Shown: in pieces, positions 25,817-33,158 of the stretch | Layout of the letters: every line of letters begins with the position of its first letter | Position numbering within the stretch: position 1 is the first letter of the stretch | Notes under the pieces: model-generated | Seen by the model: only the letters and a program-made list of their open reading frames with translations | Database searches by the model: none | Told to the model about the DNA's origin: nothing | Assembly (NCBI GenBank): GCA_013043165.1 | Contig: JABDOQ010000009.1 | Span: 1 to 41,297, forward strand | Length of the DNA stretch: 41,297 bases | From: Woeseiaceae bacterium | GTDB taxonomy: Bacteria > Pseudomonadota > Gammaproteobacteria > Steroidobacterales > Woeseiaceae | Direction: 5' to 3' | Program-made: the position numbers and the translations under genes

Positions 25817-26707
25817 ATGGCTGAGCGCAGCAACCGACAGATAGTAACCGCCATCGCAATCGCCGTCGTATTGGGTACCCTCATGTCATGGGCGGGCAGT
25901 GACGGGGGCGACCGTGTTGGCGACCTGGCGGTATTTGCGCTGTGCGGTGCCCTGGCATTCGGAGTCAACTGGCTGGCCTTCATCCCCTCGGCGCTGGCAC
26001 AGACCGAGCGCTACTACGACCTTACCGGCGGCATCACCTACATCACCGTGACCGTGGTCGCCGTGCTGCTTTCCGGGGAACTCGATCTGCGCGCGGCGCT
26101 GGTGGCCGCTATGGTTATGTTCTGGTCGCTACGACTGGCGACGTTCCTGTTCCGGCGCATCTCGCGCGATGGCAAAGACAGCCGCTTCGACGACATCAAG
26201 AACCGGCCGCTGCGCTTTTTCATGGCGTGGACCTTACAGGGCCTGTGGGTGCTGCTGACGGCGGCGGCCGCGCTGGCCGTTATCACGGGCGGTGTGCGCG
26301 AGCCGCTTGGGGCTGTCGGCATCGCCGGAATTATTATCTGGTCGGTCGGCATACTTATCGAGATCATCTCGGACCGGCAGAAATCGAAATTCAAGGGCGA
26401 CCCCGCCAACAAGGGCAGGTTCATCAACGTCGGCCTGTGGGCCTGGTCGCGCCACCCCAATTATTTCGGCGAGATCGTACTATGGACCGGCATGGCGATC
26501 GTAGCCGTGCCCGTGCTGCAGGGCTGGCAATGGGCCACGCTGATCTCGCCGGTGTTTGTCACGCTTCTGCTAACCAGGGTCAGCGGCATCCCGCTACTGG
26601 AAGAAAAGGCCGACGAGCGCTGGGGCGGCCAGGAAGATTACGAGTCCTATAAACGCAGCACACCGGTGCTGATCCCGAAGCCGCCAGCCACGCACGCCCG
26701 GCACTAG
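25817..26707 (+). CDS. DUF1295 membrane protein (steroid 5-alpha-reductase-like fold)
   Basis: Integral membrane protein of 296 residues with about six or seven hydrophobic helices. The C-terminal region carries the DUF1295/steroid-reductase/isoprenylcysteine-methyltransferase signature: NKGRFINVGLWAWSRHPNYFGEIVLWTGM (about 200-230), with the RHPNYFGE core that binds the cofactor, and later SGIPLLEEKADERWGGQEDYESYKRSTP. The family reduces or methylates lipid-like substrates with NADPH or SAM, but the substrate of bacterial DUF1295 proteins is mostly unknown. GGGGAAG sits before the ATG. The stop codon TAG lies inside the first copy of the direct repeat described at 26704. Confidence 0.92.
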   Translation: MAERSNRQIVTAIAIAVVLGTLMSWAGSDGGDRVGDLAVFALCGALAFGVNWLAFIPSALAQTERYYDLTGGITYITVTVVAVLLSGELDLRAALVAAMVMFWSLRLATFLFRRISRDGKDSRFDDIKNRPLRFFMAWTLQGLWVLLTAAAALAVITGGVREPLGAVGIAGIIIWSVGILIEIISDRQKSKFKGDPANKGRFINVGLWAWSRHPNYFGEIVLWTGMAIVAVPVLQGWQWATLISPVFVTLLLTRVSGIPLLEEKADERWGGQEDYESYKRSTPVLIPKPPATHARH

Positions 26708-26761
26708 TTAAAGAGGCGCAACTCGATGCCAGTCGAAATCAAGGTGCTGGGTTTTGCGGCC
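26704..26761. repeat. Direct repeat, copy A (58 bp)
   Basis: Begins CTAG at the stop codon of the DUF1295 gene and matches 28052-28109 at about 49 of 58 positions without gaps. It shares GATGCCAGTCG, AATCAAGGTGC and AAGAGGCGC exactly. The two copies lie at the 3' end of consecutive genes and bracket the gene at 26928. Confidence 0.85.
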
Positions 26762-26832
26762 CTAGAATAGACGAAACCGACCACCAGCACTGATGCCGCG
26801 GCGACGGCAAATAGTCCCTCAATGATTTTCAT
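26704..26832 (-). CDS. Possible 42-residue single-helix membrane peptide
   Basis: On the minus strand, an ATG at 26832 opens a 42-residue frame: a short polar start (KIIEG), one clear membrane helix (LFAVAAASVLVVGFVYS), then the tail AAKPSTLISTGIELRLFN. The tail is encoded by the repeat shared with 28052-28109. There the same frame reads AAKPGTLIPTGIQ and then stops, without the helix. Only a weak GGA lies upstream, and the last four bases overlap the DUF1295 stop region. The helix and the tail conservation make it more than noise, but it may be only a chance frame over a repeat. Confidence 0.35.
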   Translation of the reverse strand: MKIIEGLFAVAAASVLVVGFVYSRAAKPSTLISTGIELRLFN

Positions 26833-26927
26833 AGCGCTGGTATTTCCGCAGGCGTTGAACCGTATCGTCAGACCACCGATTCCTATTATCATCAATGCTC
26901 TACGGTCGGCAAATGGTTTAGGAGATT

Positions 26928-28055
26928 ATGAGAAACCGCCTCTACACAAGCGTATCAGGCGCTGTGATCGTAAATGCGCTTGTATTTCTGATCATTGCCT
27001 GCGCTTTCGCGCTGTCCCACCTCGATGCAGACCGTTACTACCGCACCGTGCAGGAAGACGAATTGCTCGAATGGGCGACGTTCTGGGCTTTCGTCCTGGC
27101 TGCGAGCTTATCTATCCAGGCAGCCTTACTCGAATGGCGCGACCGGCAAGCGCTACCCTGGTTTCTGTCTGGCATCGCTGTATTTTGCCTGTTCGTGGCC
27201 CTTGAGGAAATCTCCTGGGGTCAGAGAATTTTCGGCTACCGCCCTCCCGTCTACTTCCTCGACCAGAACTATCAGCAGGAATTCAACTTGCATAACGTAG
27301 TCGAGACCCGCTTGCGAAAGCTGGCATTACAGGCAGTTATTCTCGGGTACGGCGTCTTCCTGCCGCTTCTGCAGCTTGCGCCAAAAGTCGGACCTCTGCT
27401 TGATCGCCTCCGGGTAGTAGCTCCGCCGCTGAGCCTGGTGCCGGTTTTTCTGGCTGCCTACGCTCTTTATACATGGTACCCGCTACGGCACACGGGCGAG
27501 TGGGTCGAGCTCATTCTCGGCTTGGGCTTCCTGTTCCCTGCTCTGCTAGCGGTTTTTAATTATCGGACAACATCTGACGCCGGGGAATCTGGTAAACCAC
27601 CGGCGCGAATCTATCTGATTTCCGCAACTGCGGTCATCAGCCTCGGATTCTTGACAACGGTTGCGACCAGGCACCAGGCTCAAACGCATCCGGGTAACGT
27701 CACTGCTGTTCGCGCCGAACTGCGCGCTCTTGGCACCGATTTTCGCAGTGGCAAGTTGCGCCAACGCTGTGACCTGCATAAGCGACTTTACACCTTTGTC
27801 CGGCAGTATGGTCAGGACTACTTGTTCGATGGCGCATTCTCGAATCTTGTCGCTCAGGGCCTGCCGCAGGAGCGTGCAGACTTTTTCCTCGATCCGTGGA
27901 ATTCACCGTACTGGGTTAGAGACAGCTGCGCATCGCGAAGCGGGCCGCGGACTACGTTCGTATATTCACTCGGCCCTAATCGGCGTCGTGATTCGACACG
28001 CTACGAGATTCTCGATGACGATATTGGTGAATACATTCGACCTGCGCGGCGCTAG
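26928..28055 (+). CDS. Membrane protein with C-terminal pseudopilin (GspG)-like domain
   Basis: Hypothetical protein of 375 residues. About 1-255 are membrane helices (roughly seven hydrophobic stretches). Between them is the conserved ALEEISWGQRIFGYRPP and FNLHNVVETRLRK loop known from other uncharacterised membrane proteins. After the last helix (IYLISATAVISLGFLTTVATR), residues about 265-375 resemble the globular part of type II secretion pseudopilin GspG: a long helix, then DFFLDPWNSPYWVRD, FVYSLGPNRRRDSTRYE and DDDIGEYI, which match the DPWGNPY, SLGADG and DDI landmarks including the possible calcium loop. No type II secretion genes are nearby. AGGAGATT precedes the ATG. Repeat copies lie on both sides, the second starting at this gene's stop. 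Confidence 0.75.
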   Translation: MRNRLYTSVSGAVIVNALVFLIIACAFALSHLDADRYYRTVQEDELLEWATFWAFVLAASLSIQAALLEWRDRQALPWFLSGIAVFCLFVALEEISWGQRIFGYRPPVYFLDQNYQQEFNLHNVVETRLRKLALQAVILGYGVFLPLLQLAPKVGPLLDRLRVVAPPLSLVPVFLAAYALYTWYPLRHTGEWVELILGLGFLFPALLAVFNYRTTSDAGESGKPPARIYLISATAVISLGFLTTVATRHQAQTHPGNVTAVRAELRALGTDFRSGKLRQRCDLHKRLYTFVRQYGQDYLFDGAFSNLVAQGLPQERADFFLDPWNSPYWVRDSCASRSGPRTTFVYSLGPNRRRDSTRYEILDDDIGEYIRPARR

Positions 28056-28109
28056 TAGAAGAGGCGCTACTGGATGCCAGTCGGAATCAAGGTGCCGGGC
28101 TTTGCCGCA
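28052..28109. repeat. Direct repeat, copy B (58 bp)
   Basis: Second copy of the element at 26704-26761, same orientation, again beginning CTAG with the TAG serving as stop codon, here of the membrane/pseudopilin-like gene. The 48 bp between it and the DUF885 stop hold no other feature I can name. Confidence 0.85.
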
Positions 28110-28157
28110 CTGCTGCAGGCGCTCGACTTCAGGTAAGACGGTTTGCGGCACGAGGCA

Positions 28158-29936
28158 TTACCCTGCCGGGCGGGCCCGGCCGAGCTGCTTCGTTTCCGCT
28201 GCTATCCATTCATCGATGATGTCTTCAAGCACTGCAATTGGCAGGGAACCATTGCCGACGACCACATCGTGAAAGCGGCGTATATCAAAATCTGCGCCGA
28301 GTTCCGCCTCGGCTCGGGCGCGCAGTTCACTGATTTTCAGTTCACCGATCTTGTATGACAGCGCCTGAGCGGGCCAGGTGATGTAGCGATCGATTTCCTT
28401 TCGGACCTCGACAGCGCTGGCAGCCGTATTGTCGAGCATGAAGTCAATCGCCTGCTGGCGTGACCAGCCAAAAGCATGCATGCCCGTATCGACGACCAGT
28501 CGACACGCGCGCCAGGCTTCATAGGTGAGACGGCCAAAATCACTGTAGGGATCCTGGTAAAAGCCCATTTCCTTGCCGAGGCGCTCCGAATACAGGCCCC
28601 AGCCTTCACCAAATCCGGAATGACTCAGGGAGCGCCTGAATGCCGGCAGATCCTGCTCCTGCGCCAGCGCGGTTTGCAGGTGGTGGCCCGGGACGCCTTC
28701 GTGCAGCGACAGAGACTCCAGCGAATACAGCGGTTCATTTTGCAGGTCGCCTATCTTGATGAAATACGTTCCCGAATCTGTGCCGTCACCGGAGGATGGT
28801 TTGTAATAGGCGCCACGATTCGGGTCGCCGACAATTTTGTACGGCGTGCGTGGCAATCGCGTGAAGAAACGCGGCAGCTCACCCTCGGCCGTTTTGCTGA
28901 TCAACGCCGCACGGCCGAGCAGTTCCTGGTCCGTTTTCGCATAAAACTGCGGTGCTTTACGCAGGTAGTCTGCGAAGGCCCTGAAGTCGCCTTCAAAACC
29001 CAGCGCATCGATGATCGCCTGCATCTCGGCGCGAATGCGCTCCAGTTCCGCAAGGCCGAGCTCATGGATGTCAGCCGGCGTCATGTTGGTCGTCGTGTAA
29101 TAGTTGATCAGGTACTGGTAATACTCATCGCCTCCGGGCAGAGAAGTGATACCCACCTCGTTGCGGCAGGCCGGAAGATATTCGTCGTTAAAGAAATCAA
29201 GCAGCTCCTGATAGCCGGGCACCACAACCGAACGAATGAGCTCGCTGCCTTTACCAATAAACCCGGCACGCTGGTCTTCACTGACGTTGCCGGGGAATCG
29301 CGTAAAAGGTTCGAAAAGTCCGCTGCTTTCTGCATCTCTGACGATATGAACATCGATAGTTTCGGCATAGTCCGAAATACTCTCGCAATAGTGCGTATAG
29401 CCCGCTGCGATAGCCTCACGCATCACCTCGATGTAGTCCCGGTTGTAGCGCGTAAAATCAGCGAGGCTGACCAGGTAGCCTTCGTAGTCCTGAGCCGACA
29501 GGAACGCCGTGTTGGACGGCGCCTCGGCAAAATAGGTGTGATAGCCGAAAAGACTATTGATCGGAAAAAAGTGCCCGGGCTGCAAATAGCTGTCGCGTTC
29601 CGCCTCGCGCTCGTAGAGGAAGATTCGAAAGGACAGCTGATCGTTGGCATCCAACTCAGCCATGTCGATGCTCGCAAGCCTGGCAAGAATCGTTTCATTG
29701 AACTGCTGCCTCCGGCTGCGCGCCTCGGCCGTATGCTCGGACAAGGCACCATCCATGCGCCAGCCATCCGGGTCGGTGCGAAAAAAGACTTTTTCCGCTG
29801 TCGCCACCGCCCAGTGATCATCGAGCAGTTCGTGAAAGGCTGCACCGGCGTCAGCCGACGAATCGGTTGCGGAATTTGTGCAGGACATTGCCGAGCAAGC
29901 GACAAGAATGATCGCCAGCAACTTGCGTAAAGACAT
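28158..29936 (-). CDS. DUF885 family lipoprotein (putative metallopeptidase-like)
   Basis: Envelope protein of 592 residues. A lipoprotein signal with lipobox SAMSC (Cys19) precedes a linker and a large helical DUF885 domain. The domain carries HEGVPGHHLQTALA (about 410-423), the HExxH-like metal motif of the family in its HEGxPGHH form, and GEGWGLYSERLGKEMGF about 30 residues later, supplying a likely Glu ligand. These resemble M32/M3-like zinc peptidases, and family members are often annotated as dipeptidyl or carboxypeptidase-like hydrolases without proof. GGGGGC lies before the ATG. It stands alone on the minus strand, 100 bp from the GTPase gene. Confidence 0.9.
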   Translation of the reverse strand: MSLRKLLAIILVACSAMSCTNSATDSSADAGAAFHELLDDHWAVATAEKVFFRTDPDGWRMDGALSEHTAEARSRRQQFNETILARLASIDMAELDANDQLSFRIFLYEREAERDSYLQPGHFFPINSLFGYHTYFAEAPSNTAFLSAQDYEGYLVSLADFTRYNRDYIEVMREAIAAGYTHYCESISDYAETIDVHIVRDAESSGLFEPFTRFPGNVSEDQRAGFIGKGSELIRSVVVPGYQELLDFFNDEYLPACRNEVGITSLPGGDEYYQYLINYYTTTNMTPADIHELGLAELERIRAEMQAIIDALGFEGDFRAFADYLRKAPQFYAKTDQELLGRAALISKTAEGELPRFFTRLPRTPYKIVGDPNRGAYYKPSSGDGTDSGTYFIKIGDLQNEPLYSLESLSLHEGVPGHHLQTALAQEQDLPAFRRSLSHSGFGEGWGLYSERLGKEMGFYQDPYSDFGRLTYEAWRACRLVVDTGMHAFGWSRQQAIDFMLDNTAASAVEVRKEIDRYITWPAQALSYKIGELKISELRARAEAELGADFDIRRFHDVVVGNGSLPIAVLEDIIDEWIAAETKQLGRARPAG

Positions 29937-30036
29937 TGCAGCCCCCGAAATCTGTGGTTTTCAGACGACGTAAGCTACCTCATAACGGCGCATCGTGCTG
30001 CGGAAAAGGACGTCCTAAGACCGGCGCCTGAAGCTT

Positions 30037-31059
30037 CTACAAGTGCAGTTCCACCACATCGCCGTCAGAAACAAGATGGTCCGCACCGACTTGCTGACCG
30101 TCAAATACGTCGGCCCCCCAGATGCGCGCAAACTTCAGGTCCCGGGCGATGTCTTTGTGCACCAGCCGAGCGACATCGAGCACCGTGCCACCGCGACGCA
30201 CCGTAAAGGGCTTGTCATTATCTGCCGGTTTGCCCGGCGTCTTGGTGTAGACCCGGACAATCTCCAGCGCGCGAAATAGAAAGGATCCCAGCTCGTCCAG
30301 GCCATCTCCGGTCCGGGCCGACATTGTTAGCGTGGGGAAGCGCAACCCGAGCAACTCTTCGAGTGTTTCGACCTCGCCGGGATCGGGGTCAAGGTCACTC
30401 TTGTTCGCAATCAACACGGTGGGCAGGTGCAGGCTGAACGGGTCGTCCGCCTCGCCCTGCTCCACCGATTCCGCTGCGTCCGGAACCTGCCAGTCCGTTG
30501 TCAGGAAAACCTTCTTTTCCGACAGGCGTTCAAGGATCGTGGGAAGCTGCTCAAGGCAATCGGGATCGTTGATGTCCACAACGAGCAGCACGCCATCGGC
30601 GTGCTGCAGCGCAGTGACCAGCCACGGCTCCATAAAGTCGCCGGATACAGGCGGCAGGTCCACCAGCTGAAAGTGCACATCCTCGTAAGGAAGCATGCCC
30701 GGTGTGGGCAGGTGCGTGGTGTATGGGTAGGGTCCGATGTCACTGTGTGACCCGGTCAACCGGGCGTGCAGACTGGACTTGCCGGCATTGGGTGGGCCGA
30801 TAAGGCAAAGCTGTGCAGCACCTTCGGGGCGAACGACGTGGGTCGGACCGCGGCGGCGACCGCCTGACCTGGGGCCCGCCATTTCCTCGGATAGCTGCTT
30901 GATGCGAGTCTTGATGTCCGCCTGCAAGTGCTCTGTGCCCTTGTGCTTTGGAATCGTCCGCAATAATTCCCGCAGGCAGTCCAGGCGATCCCGGGGCTCG
31001 CGCGCCTGGCGATAAGCCTCCTCGGCTTTTTTGTATTCGGGCGAAACGTTAGTCGGCAT
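30037..31059 (-). CDS. Obg/DRG-like GTPase with TGS domain
   Basis: Cytoplasmic GTPase of 340 residues. A helical, charged N-terminus (about 1-70) precedes a DRG-type G domain: G1 GPPNAGKSS (88-96), the G2 region PYPYTTHLPTPG, G3 as DLPP (134-137), and G4 NKSD (219-222). G3 is normally DxxG; here the Gly is Pro, a substitution I believe is shared by a bacterial branch of these proteins. An acidic insert (DAAESVEQGEADDP) lies before G4. Residues about 275-340 form a TGS domain (FTVRRGGTVLDVARLVHKDI, ending DVVELHL), which usually binds RNA or ppGpp. A ribosome-associated role is plausible. It starts 25 bp... upstream of nothing on its strand except the epimerase gene stop at 31085, so the two may be co-transcribed. 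Confidence 0.9.
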   Translation of the reverse strand: MPTNVSPEYKKAEEAYRQAREPRDRLDCLRELLRTIPKHKGTEHLQADIKTRIKQLSEEMAGPRSGGRRRGPTHVVRPEGAAQLCLIGPPNAGKSSLHARLTGSHSDIGPYPYTTHLPTPGMLPYEDVHFQLVDLPPVSGDFMEPWLVTALQHADGVLLVVDINDPDCLEQLPTILERLSEKKVFLTTDWQVPDAAESVEQGEADDPFSLHLPTVLIANKSDLDPDPGEVETLEELLGLRFPTLTMSARTGDGLDELGSFLFRALEIVRVYTKTPGKPADNDKPFTVRRGGTVLDVARLVHKDIARDLKFARIWGADVFDGQQVGADHLVSDGDVVELHL

Positions 31060-31084
31060 GACAGCAAATATTAAATGACTTTAC

Positions 31085-32188
31085 TCAGCCTTTCTCTTCA
31101 TGCCATTTCTTTAACAACAGAGCTTCCGTCTCCAAACCAAATCCGCTTCGCCGCCGTTCCGGAATCGGAACCCGATCAAGGTTTGCGATCATGTCCTTCG
31201 CCGTGTCCGCAATCGGCCGGAACGTGAGTCCCGTTGCCATCGCACGGCCATTGTTCACCTGCATAAAAGGCAGCGGCCCCGCCCCGTACCAGGGTCCGTA
31301 GTTCGGATCTTCAGATGTTTGATTTCGAATCCATTCCCAGTCGATCCAGGTCAGTTTCGATTTCGATCCGGTCGCGTCGCGAAGACCTTCGAGGAGCGGC
31401 CTGGCCCTGTAGGGCTCTTCAGCACCAACGGCATTGTAGGGGCCACTGCCGCTGCCACCTTCCAGCAAGCGCACCATCCAGCCGCACATATCAGCCGCAT
31501 CGATGTACTGCACCGGCAGGTCGTCCTGCCCGGGAACCAGTATTTCATTGCCTGCCTGCATACGTCTTAGCCAATGGCGCAGGCGCTCTGTCGGGTCGCC
31601 GACGCCCGTGATGATTCCGGGACGTACGTTAACGGCTTTTTCGCCAAAAACTTTCGTGACTTCCTGCTCGCACAGGGCCTTTCGAGCGCCGTAGCTCGGC
31701 CCATAAACATGCTCCGACTCATCGGTCGGATCGTCCATAACAGCGTAGGGAGCAGAAAACTCATCGTCCTCAACGGCCAGGTCTTCGCCGTAAGCAGAGA
31801 TACTGGAAACGAACATATATTGATCAACATGCCCATGCAGCAGCTCAGCGGAAAGTCGCACATGGCGCGGGAAGAAGCCGGAGTTATCGATGACTGCATC
31901 CCAGTTGCGGCCTTTAAGCGCATCGAGCTGATTGTCCCTGTCGCCTATCAGGGTCTCCACGTCAGGAAACATTCCCGGAGCGGTCTTTCCTCTATTGAAC
32001 ATGGTGATCTTGTGGCCGCGGGCTCGTGCGTAGTTAATTTCGTGCGGTCCGATGAATCCGGTTCCGCCGAGAATCAGGATATCGAGCGGTTTGCCCGCCG
32101 TGGCTTGTGCGAGGACTGAACCCGGCAGCGTTGCAAGGACCGCTGCGGCGGATGCCGATTGAATGAATTTGCGTCGAGAAGTCTTCAT
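31085..32188 (-). CDS. NAD-dependent epimerase/dehydratase (SDR) with Tat signal
   Basis: Extended short-chain dehydrogenase of 367 residues with an export signal. I chose the ATG at 32188 because GAGGAA lies about six bases upstream and it begins TSRRKFIQSASAAAVLATLP, a textbook twin-arginine signal ending near SVLAQA. The frame continues to 32329, but that part overlaps a toxin remnant on the other strand and looks non-coding. The mature part has the Rossmann motif LILGGTGFIGP, the FVSSISAYGE strand, and YGPSYGARKALCE in place of the usual YxxxK. A Tat signal would let the protein fold with NAD before export. Similar Tat-signal epimerases are annotated in other bacteria, with unknown substrate. 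It is followed by the TGS GTPase gene after 25 bp. Confidence 0.88.
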   Translation of the reverse strand: MKTSRRKFIQSASAAAVLATLPGSVLAQATAGKPLDILILGGTGFIGPHEINYARARGHKITMFNRGKTAPGMFPDVETLIGDRDNQLDALKGRNWDAVIDNSGFFPRHVRLSAELLHGHVDQYMFVSSISAYGEDLAVEDDEFSAPYAVMDDPTDESEHVYGPSYGARKALCEQEVTKVFGEKAVNVRPGIITGVGDPTERLRHWLRRMQAGNEILVPGQDDLPVQYIDAADMCGWMVRLLEGGSGSGPYNAVGAEEPYRARPLLEGLRDATGSKSKLTWIDWEWIRNQTSEDPNYGPWYGAGPLPFMQVNNGRAMATGLTFRPIADTAKDMIANLDRVPIPERRRSGFGLETEALLLKKWHEEKG

Positions 32189-32227
32189 CGAATTCCTCGT
32201 TTCTTTTATTGTAATTCTGACAATACG

Positions 32228-32419
32228 ATGCGCCGTGGCGGTGGCGCCGGGAGCCCCGCACGCTACCGACTCCGCCAGGGCCGCTATCACATACTTTACA
32301 CGATCGAGTAACCGGTGTTGATCGTGCACCTCGTAAAGGTCGGAGGTCGTAAAGACATTTACCGAAGCGAACAGGAATGGATTCGCCTCGCTCGCCGTGC
32401 GAGCGATATCAGCTGCTAG
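32228..32419 (+). pseudogene. Remnant of a RelE/ParE-type toxin gene
   Basis: One plus-strand frame reads GSPARYRLRQGRYHILYTIE, then a TAA at 32309, then PVLIVHLVKVGGRKDIYR, ending at a TAG at 32417. This is the C-terminal half of a RelE/ParE toxin, where the family has a GSPxYRxRxGxYRIxYxI strand pair, VxVVKVGHRxxVYR and an end soon after. The N-terminal half is missing because the divergent epimerase gene starts at 32188. The internal stop falls where the turn between strands should be. The tail after DIYR (SEQEWIRLARRASDISC) is unlike the family. No antitoxin gene is adjacent. It is too short and interrupted to be active. Confidence 0.7.
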
Positions 32420-32697
32420 GCACCAGTTTTCGATAGAAGAGCGTCAATCTCTTTCTCGCTATACAACCAGTCCGCCACAGGATCACCGCCCTGGAAGTGG
32501 CGCCTATTTGCGCGATAATACGCCGCCTTTGCGATCATCTCGTGGCGTTGTTCTGCAGAAACGTCGATAACTTTCTTCCGGGCTGCCTTCTTGGGCACCT
32601 TCGTAGCGACTTTTCGAGCTGCTTTCTTGGCAACCTTCTTTCCGGCCTTCTTACTGACCTTCCTGGATGACTTTGTCGAACCGCTATTTGTCGGCAT
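32416..32697 (-). CDS. DUF2934 protein with lysine-rich histone H1-like N-terminus
   Basis: Small basic protein of 93 residues. About 1-43 are repeats of Lys, Ala, Arg and Val (KKAGKKVAKKAARKVATKV), like the tails of bacterial histone H1-like proteins that bind DNA. The C-terminal half EQRHEMIAKAAYYRANRRHF followed by GGDPVADWLYSEKEIDALL is the DUF2934 motif. GGAGGAG is visible just upstream of the ATG (minus strand). A DNA-binding or nucleoid role is suggested by composition only. Its stop overlaps the end of the toxin remnant on the opposite strand. Confidence 0.87.
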   Translation of the reverse strand: MPTNSGSTKSSRKVSKKAGKKVAKKAARKVATKVPKKAARKKVIDVSAEQRHEMIAKAAYYRANRRHFQGGDPVADWLYSEKEIDALLSKTGA

Positions 32698-33158
32698 CGT
32701 GTGGCTCCTCCCGGCATATATGTACGCTGAACCAGATTCTGGTGATGTTGCAGATACTGCAGTGCAATATCAATGCCAAAAACTTGCGTCTGTCAGGGAT
32801 AGCCGCGACATCAACAGACTTGCGATCGAAACCGCTGCCTGCACAATTTCTGTGCGGGCGACAATCACTTTGCACTCCGATTGCGCATCCCACCACAAAA
32901 AATGGGGACATTCTTAATTTAACGCATTAGTACATTAAAATAGGAATGTCCCCAAATAGATTGCGACGCTCGTGGAACGACTTTGGTGATAATACTTGTG
33001 CTCGGCAGATGCGACCGATTGCCGGAGTGTTGGTCCACGATGCGGCCATTCGGGACGTCGTAAAATATTGAAAAATCGTTAGTTTTAGTTCTCGCGCTCG
33101 CGAATAGACGGGCGTATGCTTTCCAGCACTTAAAAACGAATAACAGCAGTATGGGGGG
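32698..33158. other. Intergenic stretch without a convincing gene
   Basis: About 460 bp between the divergent DUF2934 and lipoprotein genes. Frames here are short and lack family features. The only clear content is the palindromic repeat at 32903-32954. More AT-rich DNA at 33061-33150 probably holds the promoter of the downstream lipoprotein gene, but I cannot define a -35/-10 pair with confidence. Confidence 0.6.
32903..32954. repeat. Palindromic REP/MITE-like element, diverged copy
   Basis: TGGGGACATTCTTAATTTAA at the left and AATGTCCCCA at the right form the same hairpin ends as the two perfect elements at 38024 and 39743. The inner arms carry several mismatches (ACGCATTAGTACATTAAAATAGG instead of the symmetrical core), so this copy is older or decayed. 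Confidence 0.8.

Noticed and set aside
26704-28109. Integron attC sites at gene 3' ends
   Set aside because: The repeats follow stop codons as attC sites do, but they are not palindromic and lack the RYYYAAC/GTTRRRY ends; no integrase is present.
28476-29930. A 484-residue plus-strand frame opposite the DUF885 gene
   Set aside because: It mirrors the minus gene codon for codon, has no recognisable domain or ribosome site, and the DUF885 frame carries the HEGxPGHH motif and a lipoprotein signal.
32189-32329. N-terminal extension of the epimerase frame to 32329
   Set aside because: It would place the Tat signal inside the protein and lacks a ribosome site, and the region is explained by a toxin remnant on the other strand.
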